DNA from: Brevibacillus centrosporus
GTDB taxonomy: Bacteria > Bacillota > Bacilli > Brevibacillales > Brevibacillaceae
Direction: 5' to 3'
Length of the DNA stretch: 64,000 bases
Assembly: GCF_003710815.1 (NCBI RefSeq)
Contig: NZ_RHHP01000025.1
Coordinates: 62,001 to 126,000, forward strand
Every line of letters begins with the position of its first letter. Positions within the stretch are counted from its first letter, which is position 1. A program made the translations under genes and the position numbers. Below the pieces are notes generated by a model. That model saw only the letters and a program-made list of their open reading frames with translations. It was not told the DNA's origin and ran no database searches. Of the stretch, positions 52,273 to 62,079 are shown in pieces.

Positions 52273-53550
52273 TTACTTCTTTCCGTAGCGGCGCACACGG
52301 AGCAACGCCTGCTCGGCATGTCCTGCGAAGTTTTCCAGCTGGCACAGACGCGCTGCGTATTCTCCGATGTAGGCACTCGCTTCTTCGCTTACTTTTTGGT
52401 AGGTGACCGTTTTCAGGAATTTCCCGACCCACAGTCCGCCTGTGTAACGAGCCGCGCCTTTGGTTGGCAGGGTATGGTTGGTTCCGATGACTTTATCGCC
52501 GTAAGCTACGTTGGTCTCCGGGCCGAGGAACAGGCAGCCGTAGTTGGTCATGTTGTTCAGGAAGAAATCAGGGTCCTTCGTCAAAATTTCCACGTGCTCA
52601 AATGCGAGACGATTTGCCTCAACCAGCGCTTCCTGCTCATCCTCTACCAGGATGATTTGACCGTAATCACGCCAGGAAACACTTGCTACATCTGCTGTCG
52701 GAAGCACGGTAAGCTGACGCTCGATTTCTTTGATCGTCTCTTCGGCCAGCTTTTCCGAGGTCGTGATCAAAGCACCTGGAGATGTCGGTCCGTGCTCGCC
52801 TTGGCCGAGAATATCGGTCGCGATCATTTCGGCATCTGCTGTTTCGTCTGCAACAACCAATGTTTCCGTAGGCCCTGCAAATAGGTCGATCCCCACACGG
52901 CCATACAGCTGGCGCTTCGCTTCCGCTACAAAAGCATTTCCTGGTCCCACGAGCATATCGACCGGCTTGATTGTTTCGGTACCGACTGCCATTGCGGCCA
53001 TCGCCTGAATGCCGCCGAGAATGTAGATCTCATCTGCTCCTGCCATATGCATCGCAGCTACCGTAGCTGCTGGAATTTCTCCGTTGATGGGAGGTGTGCA
53101 AGCGATGACGCGTTTGACACCCGCTACCTTTGCGGTCAGTACGCTCATGTGTGCCGAAGCGACCATCGGATAGCGTCCGCCCGGGATATAGCAGCCTACA
53201 CTATCGACCGGGATGTTCTTGTGACCCAGAATCACACCTGGCAAGGTCTCCACTTCGATGTCGAGCATGGATTTACGCTGTTCTTCTGCAAAACGGCGTA
53301 CGTTGCTCTGTGCAAATTTGATATCATCGATGGTCTGCTCCGGTACACCGCTGATGATTTCCGCGATTTGCTCTTCTGTCAGGCGGAACTGCTCGGGACT
53401 CCATTTATCGAATTTGGCAGAAAGCTCCCGTACGGCTGCATCACCTTCCTGCTCGATTTGTTGAATCGTTTGGCGTACGGTTTCCGCTACCTGCGCGTCG
53501 TTTTGTGCAATTTCGTCCTTCGCTTTTCCTTGTTTCAAAAATCTTGCCAT
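52273..53550 (-). CDS. Histidinol-dehydrogenase-like protein (sulfopropanediol-dehydrogenase type), catabolic
   Basis: A 425-residue HisD homologue. Zinc ligands are preserved: Gln/His in GQGEHGP, Asp in [14 protein letters not shown], and His near the C-terminus in [12 protein letters not shown]. The NAD region [19 protein letters not shown] and [17 protein letters not shown] are typical. No other his genes are near, and it heads a LacI-regulated catabolic operon, so it is unlikely to serve histidine synthesis. Relatives such as HpsN oxidise a primary alcohol to acid in two NAD-dependent steps (established for dihydroxypropanesulfonate). The substrate here is open. ATG 53550 follows GGAGGGA. 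Confidence 0.9.
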   Translation of the reverse strand: MARFLKQGKAKDEIAQNDAQVAETVRQTIQQIEQEGDAAVRELSAKFDKWSPEQFRLTEEQIAEIISGVPEQTIDDIKFAQSNVRRFAEEQRKSMLDIEVETLPGVILGHKNIPVDSVGCYIPGGRYPMVASAHMSVLTAKVAGVKRVIACTPPINGEIPAATVAAMHMAGADEIYILGGIQAMAAMAVGTETIKPVDMLVGPGNAFVAEAKRQLYGRVGIDLFAGPTETLVVADETADAEMIATDILGQGEHGPTSPGALITTSEKLAEETIKEIERQLTVLPTADVASVSWRDYGQIILVEDEQEALVEANRLAFEHVEILTKDPDFFLNNMTNYGCLFLGPETNVAYGDKVIGTNHTLPTKGAARYTGGLWVGKFLKTVTYQKVSEEASAYIGEYAARLCQLENFAGHAEQALLRVRRYGKK

Positions 53551-53570
53551 GTTCGTTCCCTCCTGTTTTT

Positions 53571-53628
53571 TGCATACGTATGCAGTTTTCAGAAATTTTT
53601 TCTCACTCTTTTATGCATACGTATGCAT
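53571..53628. promoter_or_regulatory. Two perfect LacI-type operators
   Basis: TGCATACGTATGCA at 53571-53584 and again within the 16-bp palindrome ATGCATACGTATGCAT at 53613-53628. Their centres are 43 bases apart, about four helical turns. The second site sits inside a larger inverted repeat with CTCACTC/GAGTGAG arms. Both lie downstream of the predicted start of transcription of the operon. Confidence 0.88.
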
Positions 53629-53672
53629 TTTGGAGTGAGAAAAATTTCAGAGCATTTTTAATCTATGCCCAA

Positions 53673-53702
53673 ATTGTAAAGATAACCGCTTACATTTGTC
53701 AA
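53673..53702 (-). promoter_or_regulatory. SigA-type promoter of the HisD-like operon
   Basis: On the minus strand TTGACA (53702-53697) and TACAAT (53678-53673) with an 18-base spacer. The spacer contains TGTAAGCGGTTATC, which resembles a catabolite response element but departs from consensus at its end. Confidence 0.75.
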
Positions 53703-53706
53703 CGGC

Positions 53707-54708
53707 TTAAATTTTTTTCCGAGTCGTCCCGCGCTCGATCAAGTGCCCGGAAACGAGCTTTGACACGGGTTCTACCACTTCTATTTTCATTTCGTTCAGA
53801 AGTGTATCGATGGTCAACTCAATCATCTCGTCAACAGGCTGCTCCCATGTCGTCAGCTCGTGAGAAGGCCAGGATGCCATTTTGATGTTGTCAAATCCGA
53901 CGACCGCGATGTCATTCGGAACGGATAGCCCCATTGCCCCTGCAGCATCCATTGCACCTAGTGCTGTAATATCATTGGCCCCGAAAATGACGTCTGGCAC
54001 CTCTCTTCTCTTCAACAGCCGAATCGCAGCGTCATAGGCTTTCTCGTAAGTGTAGTCCCCCTCTTCTATCATCGGTTCTATTCCCTTCTCCTGCAAAAAC
54101 TCGCAAAAACCCCGTTGCCGGTCCTGACTGGTCGAGGTATTGGTTCTGCCTGTGATATACGCCATTTTCCGATAGCCCTGCTCGTACAAATAGCTCGCGA
54201 TCTGCCGGGCAGCCGCGTAGTTGTCGCAGCTGACGGAATAGCACGGGACATCTTTGCTGTAGCGATTGAACAGAATCACAGGGATGTTGTTCTCATGCAA
54301 TTGAGTCACAACTTTAGAGGACAAATACGCATCTGTTACGATCACACCCTCGACGCTGTACTCCAGGAATTGCGTGATTTCCTCCTGCTGGATCTCATCA
54401 TTTTCCGTGTACACAAACAAAACATGATACCCTTTATCACGCAGACCTTTGGTGAATTTGCCCAGCACTTCATGGTAGAACGGGTTTTCCATATCACGCA
54501 TCGCCAAACCGACGATGTTGGTCTTGTTCATGATCAAACCGCGTGCGAGCGCATTTGGGCGATAGCCGAGCTCCTTCGCTACCTCCAGCACCTTTCGCTT
54601 GGTTTTTTCCGATACGTTTGACCCGGGGGTGAAAACACGCGAAACAGTAGATTGAGAGACTTTAGCAACTCTCGCAACCTCCATCGCATTTACCGGCTTT
54701 TTCTTCAC
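53707..54708 (-). CDS. LacI-family repressor
   Basis: About 333 residues from GTG 54708 with CGGAGGGAA upstream. The DNA-binding helix is VNAMEVARVAKVSQSTVSRVFTPGSNVSEKTKRKVLEVAKELGYRPNALARGL, with the hinge helix Ala-Leu-Ala-Arg that reads the central base pairs. A periplasmic-binding-like sensor domain follows (IVGLAMRDMENPFYHEVL, YITGRTNTSTSQDRQRGF, DVIFGANDITALGAMDAAG). It precedes the HisD-like operon on the same strand and most likely binds the two TGCATACGTATGCA sites just after it. The inducer should be the operon's substrate or product. Confidence 0.93.
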   Translation of the reverse strand: MKKKPVNAMEVARVAKVSQSTVSRVFTPGSNVSEKTKRKVLEVAKELGYRPNALARGLIMNKTNIVGLAMRDMENPFYHEVLGKFTKGLRDKGYHVLFVYTENDEIQQEEITQFLEYSVEGVIVTDAYLSSKVVTQLHENNIPVILFNRYSKDVPCYSVSCDNYAAARQIASYLYEQGYRKMAYITGRTNTSTSQDRQRGFCEFLQEKGIEPMIEEGDYTYEKAYDAAIRLLKRREVPDVIFGANDITALGAMDAAGAMGLSVPNDIAVVGFDNIKMASWPSHELTTWEQPVDEMIELTIDTLLNEMKIEVVEPVSKLVSGHLIERGTTRKKI

Positions 54709-54765
54709 AAGGTTCCCTCCGAATCCAGAGTGTGGAACCTTTATTTTAGCACGATTCCCCTCCAA

Positions 54766-54797
54766 CAAAAACAGCACGATCCTCGTAGACCGTGCTG
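54766..54797 (-). terminator. Terminator of rhamnose operon
   Basis: CAGCACG (54772-54778) pairs with CGTGCTG (54791-54797); on the minus strand TTTTTG follows. It is 18 bases after the rhaA stop. Confidence 0.85.
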
Positions 54798-54814
54798 CAT
54801 AGCGCAAACAGATT

Positions 54815-57583
54815 TCAAGACGAAATGGCGGCTTTATGCTGACCGCCGCGCAAAGAGAGCACTTCCTGCTCGTACTGCTTTACCTCTGTCAGCCACTCCT
54901 CACGCACAGGAACCCCTTGTCGCGCACAAAACATATCCCATACAGCTCCGAACGGATAGGTTTTAAATTCCTCCATGAGCGCGAGCCGCGTCGTGTAATC
55001 GCCTGCAAGCTCGACCTGACGCAGGTAATCCGTTGGCTCCAGCATGGCACGCAGAAGCGCCTTTTGCGTATTGCGCATCCCGATCACCCAAGCCGCAATC
55101 CGGTTGATGCTGCCGTCAAAAAAGTCCAGACCGATGTGAGTCATGCCAAGCAAATCGTGCCGCACCAGCTCCCGAGCGATGTCCAAAAGCTCATCATCCA
55201 TGATGACGACGTGATCGCTGTCCCAACGAACCGGACGGCTGACGTGCAGCAGAATGCCCTGGGAAAAGAGCGCGAGTGACGAGAGCTTGCCCGAGATCGT
55301 CTCGGTCGGGTGGAAATGCCCGGCGTCGAGGCAGATAATTTTACCATTTTGCAGCCCATAGCCCATGTAAAATTCATGGGAGCCGACCACGTAGCTCTCA
55401 GACCCGATCCCGAACACCTTGCTCTCTACCGCATCCAGATTGTGGGCAGGATTGAGCTCTTCGCGGAAGATTTCATCGAGAGCGTCCTTCAAACGCTGGC
55501 GTGGAGCCATCCGATCTACGGGAATGTCCTTGTAGCCGTCTGGAATCCATACATTCGTCACGCAGGTTTGCCCGAGCTGCTCGCCAAAGTACGCGCCGAT
55601 TTTCCGAGATGCCTTGCAGTGATCGATCCAAAATTGGCGGATTTGCGGGTCTGGATGACTCAGCGTAAAGCCATCCTCGGATTTTTCATGAGAGAAGCAG
55701 GTCGGATTAAAGTCCAAGCCTAGCCCTTGCTCCTTGGCCCAGTTGACCCACTTTTCAAAATGCTTGGGAGCCAGATTGTCGATCTCCACCTGCTCGTCCG
55801 TATCGGCGTAAATGGCGTGCAGATTGACTTTATGCTTGCCGGGAATAAGCGAAAACGCCTTCTCCAAGTCCTGACGCAGCTCCTCTGGCGTCCGCGCAGC
55901 TCCTGGATAATTCCCCGTGACAGCGATTCCTCCCGTCAGCTCCTGATCGCGGTTAAGAAAGCCGCGAACGTCATCGCCTTGCCAGCAGTGCATGGACACC
56001 TTGATCGCGGAAAGCTTCTCCAGAACAGCCTCCACATCGATCCCGTGCTTTTCGTACAGCTTTTTCGCCTCTTGATAGCTCGCTTCTAGTCCTGTGCTCA
56101 CACTTGTCACTCCTTTCCTTTCGCCGGTTGTCACTCGTTTGAATTCCTCGATCCATTCCGCTCGATGGCAAGCCGCCTCCGGTTCGTAAATCGCGCTCGC
56201 AAATGTATGGCGGATCAAGCTTCGCGCCTCGTGAATATCGCTCACTTCACCCGTGGCGATCATCTGTACAGCAAGATTGCCTAGCGCCGTCGATTCCGTC
56301 GGCCCAGCCGTTACCTTTTTGCCGGAGACGTTCGCCGTCAGCTGGCAGAGCAGCTGGTTGCTGGACCCGCCGCCCACGATGTGGATGACCTCGATGGCGC
56401 GCCCCGTAATCGCTTCCATTTCCTCGACGCACAAAGCATACAGGATCGCCAGATTGTCGTAGATACAGCGGGCAATTTCTCCCGGTGTCTGCGGAACGAG
56501 CTGCCCCGTTTCCCGGCAGTAGCTCTGGATTTCGCCGACCATGCTGCGCGGATTCAGAAAACGGGCGTCTGTAAAATCGATGAAGGTCGTAAAAGCCGGC
56601 TCCTCTTTCGCCAGCTCGACGAATCCACCAAACGAAATGGCCCCCTCATAATGGCGATGGACCTCTTGGATGAACCACATTCCCATGATGTTTTTCAAAA
56701 AGCGATACGTATGGAAGGCGCCCCGCTCGTTCGTAAAATTGCGTTCGCGTGCCTCTGCGCTGTGGATCGGGCTGTCCAGCTCCACTCCCATCAGCGACCA
56801 GGTTCCGCTGCTGAGGTAGGCAAATGACTTGGCGGGATCCGCCGGAACACCAAGCACCGCTGACGCCGTATCATGGGTAGCGACGCAGATTACTTCGCAG
56901 TCAGGCAAGTCGTATGCTTCATGCCATTTTGACTGGACCCTGCCTAGTGATGTGCCTGGCTGGACCAGCTCCGCAAATTGGGAGCGGTCCAGACCCAGCA
57001 GCTTCAGTAAATCCTCGTCGTACTCACGAGTCTGCAGATGCAACAGCTGCGTCGTCGAGGCGTTTGTCACTTCGTTGATTCGTTTTCCCGTAAGCAAGAA
57101 GTACAAGTAATCCGGCACCAGAAGAATCTGATCGGCTTGCTTCAGCTGAACAGGATCGTGCACCGCCAGCTGGAACAAGGTATTGAAGGGCTGAAACTGA
57201 ATGCCCGTTTTTTCATAGATAGCTTCGGCTGACAGCTGTCGCGTCACCTTTTCGATGGCATGCTTCGTCCGCTCGTCGCGATACGCATAGATCTCATGCA
57301 GTCGCTGACCTTCCCCATCCAGCAATACGTAGTCAACCGCCCACGTATCGATGCCCAGCGTACATGCTGTGATGCCCTGCTGTTTCACCTTTTGCAGCCC
57401 TGTCATGACTTCCTGGAATAAATAGTCGATGTTCCAGTAGCAGTGCCCCTCCACTTCTTCAAAGCCGTTTTGGAACCGATGAATCTCTTGCAAATGGATA
57501 CGCCCGTCCAAAACGGTTCCCAAGACCAGCCGCCCGCTCGAAGCCCCAATATCTACGGCAATATGGCTTCCCACTCCATGCAC
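54815..57583 (-). CDS. Rhamnulokinase-rhamnose isomerase in one reading frame (RhaB-RhaA)
   Basis: A 922-residue frame. Residues 1-480 are rhamnulokinase ([65 protein letters not shown]). Residues 495-922 are L-rhamnose isomerase ([74 protein letters not shown]). No stop separates them. At the joint an AAAGGAG box (56110-56116) stands 8 bases before GTG 56101, the normal isomerase start, so separate RhaA may also be made. The kinase either lost its stop or is truly fused. It completes rhamnose to rhamnulose-1-phosphate. Confidence 0.92.
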   Translation of the reverse strand: MHGVGSHIAVDIGASSGRLVLGTVLDGRIHLQEIHRFQNGFEEVEGHCYWNIDYLFQEVMTGLQKVKQQGITACTLGIDTWAVDYVLLDGEGQRLHEIYAYRDERTKHAIEKVTRQLSAEAIYEKTGIQFQPFNTLFQLAVHDPVQLKQADQILLVPDYLYFLLTGKRINEVTNASTTQLLHLQTREYDEDLLKLLGLDRSQFAELVQPGTSLGRVQSKWHEAYDLPDCEVICVATHDTASAVLGVPADPAKSFAYLSSGTWSLMGVELDSPIHSAEARERNFTNERGAFHTYRFLKNIMGMWFIQEVHRHYEGAISFGGFVELAKEEPAFTTFIDFTDARFLNPRSMVGEIQSYCRETGQLVPQTPGEIARCIYDNLAILYALCVEEMEAITGRAIEVIHIVGGGSSNQLLCQLTANVSGKKVTAGPTESTALGNLAVQMIATGEVSDIHEARSLIRHTFASAIYEPEAACHRAEWIEEFKRVTTGERKGVTSVSTGLEASYQEAKKLYEKHGIDVEAVLEKLSAIKVSMHCWQGDDVRGFLNRDQELTGGIAVTGNYPGAARTPEELRQDLEKAFSLIPGKHKVNLHAIYADTDEQVEIDNLAPKHFEKWVNWAKEQGLGLDFNPTCFSHEKSEDGFTLSHPDPQIRQFWIDHCKASRKIGAYFGEQLGQTCVTNVWIPDGYKDIPVDRMAPRQRLKDALDEIFREELNPAHNLDAVESKVFGIGSESYVVGSHEFYMGYGLQNGKIICLDAGHFHPTETISGKLSSLALFSQGILLHVSRPVRWDSDHVVIMDDELLDIARELVRHDLLGMTHIGLDFFDGSINRIAAWVIGMRNTQKALLRAMLEPTDYLRQVELAGDYTTRLALMEEFKTYPFGAVWDMFCARQGVPVREEWLTEVKQYEQEVLSLRGGQHKAAISS

Positions 57584-57599
57584 CTCCCTCTACTAGCGC

Positions 57600-57914
57600 C
57601 TACTTTAAGTAAAAGACTTCCTTCAGTTCGAGAGAGACAGGGCTATTGTCTTCGTTCGTTTCCATGACATCTTTCATATACGCCCACCACTTCTGGCAGA
57701 TTTCCGTTTCCGCCGTCTCGCTCCAGCGCTCTTCATCCTCAATCACCAGGTAGGCAAACAGACGGCTATTGGCCGGGTCGAGAAAGATCGAGTAATCATG
57801 TGCCCCATACTCTTTGAGCATCTCGATCATCTCCGGCCAGATTTCGTCGTGGCGGCGCTTGTATTCCTCGTGGCAATCCCCGAATACATGCATGACAAAC
57901 GCTTTACGAATCAT
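57600..57914 (-). CDS. rhaM: L-rhamnose mutarotase
   Basis: A 104-residue protein from ATG 57914 after AGGGGGAA. It shows the RhaM pattern: [41 protein letters not shown] with the key His, [12 protein letters not shown] and [14 protein letters not shown]. It interconverts the alpha and beta anomers of L-rhamnose before isomerisation. It lies 16 bases before the RhaB-RhaA frame and 22 bases after the aldolase/dehydrogenase gene. The open frame further upstream to 57971 lacks a start signal. Confidence 0.94.
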   Translation of the reverse strand: MIRKAFVMHVFGDCHEEYKRRHDEIWPEMIEMLKEYGAHDYSIFLDPANSRLFAYLVIEDEERWSETAETEICQKWWAYMKDVMETNEDNSPVSLELKEVFYLK

Positions 57915-57936
57915 CTTCGTTCCCCCTATTCCGTGC

Positions 57937-60006
57937 TTATCGTGTAAACGCGGCAGGTACGCCGCCGTCAATGGTCAGCATGCAGCCCGTTGTCTTCTCC
58001 GATTTGGAGGAGGCGAAAAAGAGAATGCCCTCCGCGATATCTCTCGGATAAATGTTCACGAGCAGCGTCGTGCGCTTGCGGTAGTAGTCTTCCAGCTGAT
58101 CAGGCTCGATTCCGTAGGCCGCGGCACGCTCATTTCGCCAGCTGGAATTCCAGATCGCCGAGCCTTGCAAAATCGCATCCGGCAAAATCGTGTTGACGCG
58201 AATGCCGTGCTCTCCCCCCTCTGCCGCGATGCAGCGAGCGAGGTGAACTTCCAGCGCTTTTGCCGAGCTGTAAGCCGTTACGTTCTTCCCTGCGTAGACG
58301 GAGTTTTTCGAGCCGACGAACACCATATTGCCGCCGATGGCCTGTGCTTTCATCTGCTTGAACGCTTCGCGAGCCACGAGGAAGTATCCGGTCCCAAGTA
58401 CGGCGATATTCAGATTCCATTCCTTTAGTGTTGTTTCATCAAAGGGACTGGAGGTTGCGAGGCCCGCATTGTTCACGACTGTATCCACCCCGCCATAGGC
58501 GAGTGCCGCCTGTGCCAGAGCCGCTTGCACGTCTGCTTCGCTCGTAACGTCCATCTTCACCGCACTGGCACGACCTTCACCAAAACGCTCGTTGATTTCC
58601 TGTGCGACTTTTTCTGCGCCTTCGAGGTTCAAGTCTGCCAATACGACGTGGGCACCTTCTGCTACGAAGCGGCGGCACGTCTCGCTTCCGATTCCGCCCG
58701 CTCCCCCCGTGACGAACACCACTTTGCGGGAAAACTCTGCCTCTGCCGGAGCCAAAGACAGCTTATAGAGCTCCAGCGGCCAATACTCCACGTTGAACGA
58801 TTCGTTTTCACTCAAGGAGACAAAGCTGCCCAAAGCTGTCGCTCCGCGCATGACCGCGATCGCACGATGGTAGAGAGCGCCGCTTACCTGTGCATTGGAC
58901 CAGCTTTTCCCGGTATTCACCATGCCGACACCCGGGATGAGGATGACACGTGGTGCCGCCTCCGACATCTGGTCTCCCTCGTTTTTGTTTCGTTCAAAAT
59001 AGCTTGTATATTCTTCTTTGAAGCGAGCGATCCCCGCGAGCAGGCTTTGCTTCAACCCCTCCACATCTCTTGAGGCGGGATCCCACTCTACGTACAACGG
59101 AACCATTTTCGTGTGCACCAGATGATCCGGGCAAGCAGCACCGACCTGCGACAGCTCACGGGCATCACGGCTGTTGACAAACTGGAGCACCTTTTCCCCG
59201 TCGTCGTAGGTAAGGAGCATCCGTCTCGTATCACTGACAGCCCCGCGAATGACAGGCATGACTTGTGCCAGGATTTGCTTTCGTTCTTCTTCCGGAATGG
59301 TTTCAAAGCGCTGTCCACCGAATACGGACGCTTCCTTTACCTTCGATTCGATGTACGCTTCCGCTTCCTGAATGATCGCAATCGTTTTCTCGTAGCATGC
59401 CTCAGACGTATCTCCCCACGTCACCAGCCCGTGCTTTTCCATCAGCACCAGCTCTGCCTGTGGGTTTTCCTGCACACCTTTTGCGATCATTTTGGACAGG
59501 GTAAAGCCGGGACGCACATAAGGAACCCAGACAAAACGGTCTCCGAAAATCGCGCGCGCCACTTCCTTCCCGTTGTCCGCGCAGCAAATGCTGATGATCG
59601 CGTCCGGGTGAGTATGATCCACATGAGGAAATGGCAGAAAGGCATGCAGGAGTGTTTCGATGGATGCGCGCGGATGCTTGCTGTCTACCATGCAATGCGA
59701 CAGATAGGCAACCATTTCCTCATCGGACATTTCCTCCCGTTCCAGAAGCGGCTGGACATCCTCGAGCCGCAATCCCGTGAAATTGCCCGCTTTCATCGTA
59801 GCGAGGTCCGAGCCGCTGCCCTTTACCCACATCACGTCAATCTCTCGGCCGCGAAAGTCCGTGATTTTTGTCTTTGAGGAGGTATTTCCTCCGCCCCAGT
59901 TGCACACCCGCCGATCCGTACCGATCAGATTCGAGCGGTAGACCAGCTCCTCCAGTCCGTTTTGGCATTGTGCTGCCTGTTCGCGATTCCATAAGCTCTG
60001 TATCAT
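57937..60006 (-). CDS. rhaEW: Bifunctional rhamnulose-1-phosphate aldolase/lactaldehyde dehydrogenase
   Basis: A 689-residue fusion known from Bacillus YuxG/RhaEW. Residues 1-390 are a class II aldolase domain: [26 protein letters not shown] zinc ligands, [21 protein letters not shown]. Residues 420-689 are an SDR domain: [48 protein letters not shown] with Tyr and Lys, and [14 protein letters not shown]. It cleaves rhamnulose-1-phosphate to dihydroxyacetone phosphate and L-lactaldehyde and oxidises the latter to lactate. It lies between the transporter genes and rhaM. Confidence 0.94.
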   Translation of the reverse strand: MIQSLWNREQAAQCQNGLEELVYRSNLIGTDRRVCNWGGGNTSSKTKITDFRGREIDVMWVKGSGSDLATMKAGNFTGLRLEDVQPLLEREEMSDEEMVAYLSHCMVDSKHPRASIETLLHAFLPFPHVDHTHPDAIISICCADNGKEVARAIFGDRFVWVPYVRPGFTLSKMIAKGVQENPQAELVLMEKHGLVTWGDTSEACYEKTIAIIQEAEAYIESKVKEASVFGGQRFETIPEEERKQILAQVMPVIRGAVSDTRRMLLTYDDGEKVLQFVNSRDARELSQVGAACPDHLVHTKMVPLYVEWDPASRDVEGLKQSLLAGIARFKEEYTSYFERNKNEGDQMSEAAPRVILIPGVGMVNTGKSWSNAQVSGALYHRAIAVMRGATALGSFVSLSENESFNVEYWPLELYKLSLAPAEAEFSRKVVFVTGGAGGIGSETCRRFVAEGAHVVLADLNLEGAEKVAQEINERFGEGRASAVKMDVTSEADVQAALAQAALAYGGVDTVVNNAGLATSSPFDETTLKEWNLNIAVLGTGYFLVAREAFKQMKAQAIGGNMVFVGSKNSVYAGKNVTAYSSAKALEVHLARCIAAEGGEHGIRVNTILPDAILQGSAIWNSSWRNERAAAYGIEPDQLEDYYRKRTTLLVNIYPRDIAEGILFFASSKSEKTTGCMLTIDGGVPAAFTR

Positions 60007-60052
60007 CTCGTACCTCCACTTTTTTCTGATTGATGGACTGCTTATTGGAAAA

Positions 60053-61045
60053 TCAGATTTTGACCCATTTTCGCAAATACCCTTTCAGATTTGGCACCAT
60101 GACGGCCAGAATCAGCAAAAGTCCGATAATGACGAGCAGCATCTGTGCGGGTACGTTGACAAGCCCCAGACCGTAACGCAGGAAACCAATCAGGAAAATG
60201 GCGAGAATCGCGCCGATCATTCTTCCTTTTCCGCCTGATGTACTGATTCCGCCCAGAACGACCATCGCAATCACGTCCAGCTCGTAGCCCGTCGCGATAT
60301 TCGGCCGGGTGCTGCCCATCCGCGAAGTGAGGAACAGCGCCGTGACTGCTGACATGAGACCCGCAAGCGTAAAGACGAGAATTTTGATTTTGTCCACCTG
60401 TATTCCGGAAAATTGACTGGCTGTCAAATTGCTCCCCATCGCATAAACGCGTCTGCCAAATGTGGTTTTGTGCAGCAAAAGCGCAAAAATCACAGCAAAA
60501 ACTGCAAAAACAATCAGGATAAACGGAACAGATCCCACATATCCCCATCCGAGGAACTTGAACCATTCCGGGAACTTGCCGGCAGCCTGGTCTTCCAGCA
60601 GAATGTACGCGATCCCCCGATAAATGATCATGGTCGCCAAGGTCACGATAACTGCTGAAAGCTCCTTGAATCGGGTGATCAAGAGACCGTTGACGTACCC
60701 GCACAAGGTCCCTACTGCCAAACAGATGACGACTGCCAGCTCCATCGGAACCCCCATCGTGTACAGATCAGCCATCACGACGGATGACAGCGCTACGATG
60801 GACGCGACAGAAATATCGATGTCTCCGAGAATGATGATAAAAACCATCGGCAGGACGATAAACGCCTTGTCGAGGAAGGTCATCGTCGCATCCCGCAGAC
60901 TGTCAGCGTTCAAATAGTAGGGAGAGAGATTGGCGTTGATCACATTCACCAGAATAAAGATGAGGACGAGCATCCATTCCCACTGCAGAAAAAAGGTTTT
61001 CCACGAGAACTCCTTTTTCCCGATGATGACTCTCTTTTCCATCAC
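60053..61045 (-). CDS. Rhamnose ABC transporter permease 2
   Basis: A 330-residue ribose/rhamnose-type permease with eight to ten helices: VLPMVFIIILGDIDISVASIVALSSVV, GTLCGYVNGLLITRFKELSAVIVTLATMIIYRGIAY, GVYAMGSNLTASQFSGI and GYELDVIAMVVLGGISTSGGKGRM. Its GTG start overlaps the stop of permease 1 (TAGTG); ATG 61042 is an alternative. RhaP/RhaQ-type importers are heterodimers of two such permeases. The gap before the aldolase gene is 46 bases. Confidence 0.92.
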   Translation of the reverse strand: MMEKRVIIGKKEFSWKTFFLQWEWMLVLIFILVNVINANLSPYYLNADSLRDATMTFLDKAFIVLPMVFIIILGDIDISVASIVALSSVVMADLYTMGVPMELAVVICLAVGTLCGYVNGLLITRFKELSAVIVTLATMIIYRGIAYILLEDQAAGKFPEWFKFLGWGYVGSVPFILIVFAVFAVIFALLLHKTTFGRRVYAMGSNLTASQFSGIQVDKIKILVFTLAGLMSAVTALFLTSRMGSTRPNIATGYELDVIAMVVLGGISTSGGKGRMIGAILAIFLIGFLRYGLGLVNVPAQMLLVIIGLLLILAVMVPNLKGYLRKWVKI

Positions 61046-62064
61046 TAAATTCTCCTCCTCATCAGGTTGCTCTTATCGACGCCTCGTTTGACCAGTGCAT
61101 TGATAACGACTGCGATGAGGATAATCGAGCCCTGAATGCCCATTTGCCAGAATGGCGAGACGTTGATCAGCGGCAAGGCGTTGTTCAAAATCCCCAGTAG
61201 AATCGAGCCCAAAATGATGCCCGAGATTTTTCCGGAGCCCCCTGCGATGCTGACTCCCCCGAGCACACATGCCGCAATGACGCTCAGCTCGTAGCCCGAA
61301 GCTGTGTCACCTTGTGCGGAAGCAAATTTGGATACCCACAAAACACCCGCGAGTCCAGACAATCCACCCATGATCGTGTACACGAGCCACAAAATTTTAT
61401 CGTTGCTGATCCCACTGATTTTCGCGGAATCCGGGTTGCTGCCCACTGCGTAAATCTGTCTGCCTGTCCTGGTGTATGTAATGAAGTAGAAAAAGATGAG
61501 GTAAATGACGATCGCGATCACGATGAGGGTATTGAGCCCGAAAATGGAGCTGGTCGCAATCGCTTTGAAGGAATCCGGCATCTGGTGCGCGCTGACCCAT
61601 TTGCCGCCGCTGACCATGAACGTCATGCCGCGAAATGCGTTCATCATACCGAGAGTGGCGATGATGGGAAGTATACCTGCCTTGGAGACGAGAAGGCCGA
61701 TGATCATCCCGCTGACGATACCGACTGCTGTCCCGAGCAAAATGGCGAGCAAAGGATGCGTATCCGGGTAAGCGCTTACGGTCATGGCAGAAATCATCCC
61801 GGACAAAGCGAGCGTCGCCCCGATCGACAGGTCAATCCCTCTCGTCACGATGACCAGCATCATGCCGACTGCCAAAATGCTCAGAATGGCCGTATTCGTG
61901 ACCATGTCGTTAATATTTTCCAGCGTCAAAAAGCTGGGGTTGCGCAGCTGTACCCCTACGCACAAAAGCAAAATGAATACGAGCAAGCCCAGCTCCCGAA
62001 ACTTGGCGATGCTGGCACCTGCGGAAGTCTTTTGCAGCGAATATTCTGGCACTTCTTTCACCAC
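61045..62064 (-). CDS. Rhamnose ABC transporter permease 1
   Basis: A 339-residue permease of the ribose-type: AILSILAVGMMLVIVTRGIDLSIGATLALSGMI, GIVSGMIIGLLVSKAGILPIIATLGMMNAFRGMTFMVSGG, RQIYAVGSNPDSAKISGIS and GYELSVIAACVLGGVSIAGGSGKISG. It lies 15 bases after the ATPase gene and overlaps permease 2 by one base. Together with the double ATPase it makes the sugar importer; the substrate-binding lipoprotein is not in the window. Confidence 0.92.
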   Translation of the reverse strand: MVKEVPEYSLQKTSAGASIAKFRELGLLVFILLLCVGVQLRNPSFLTLENINDMVTNTAILSILAVGMMLVIVTRGIDLSIGATLALSGMISAMTVSAYPDTHPLLAILLGTAVGIVSGMIIGLLVSKAGILPIIATLGMMNAFRGMTFMVSGGKWVSAHQMPDSFKAIATSSIFGLNTLIVIAIVIYLIFFYFITYTRTGRQIYAVGSNPDSAKISGISNDKILWLVYTIMGGLSGLAGVLWVSKFASAQGDTASGYELSVIAACVLGGVSIAGGSGKISGIILGSILLGILNNALPLINVSPFWQMGIQGSIILIAVVINALVKRGVDKSNLMRRRI

Positions 62065-62079
62065 CTTTTTCCTTGTCCC

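Noticed and set aside
52273..53550. Annotation as biosynthetic hisD
   Set aside because: No other histidine genes nearby; LacI regulator, permease and dehydrogenases indicate a catabolic role.
53681..53696. Catabolite response element in the promoter spacer
   Set aside because: TGTAAGCGGTTATC resembles one but deviates at the conserved end, so it is only mentioned, not called.
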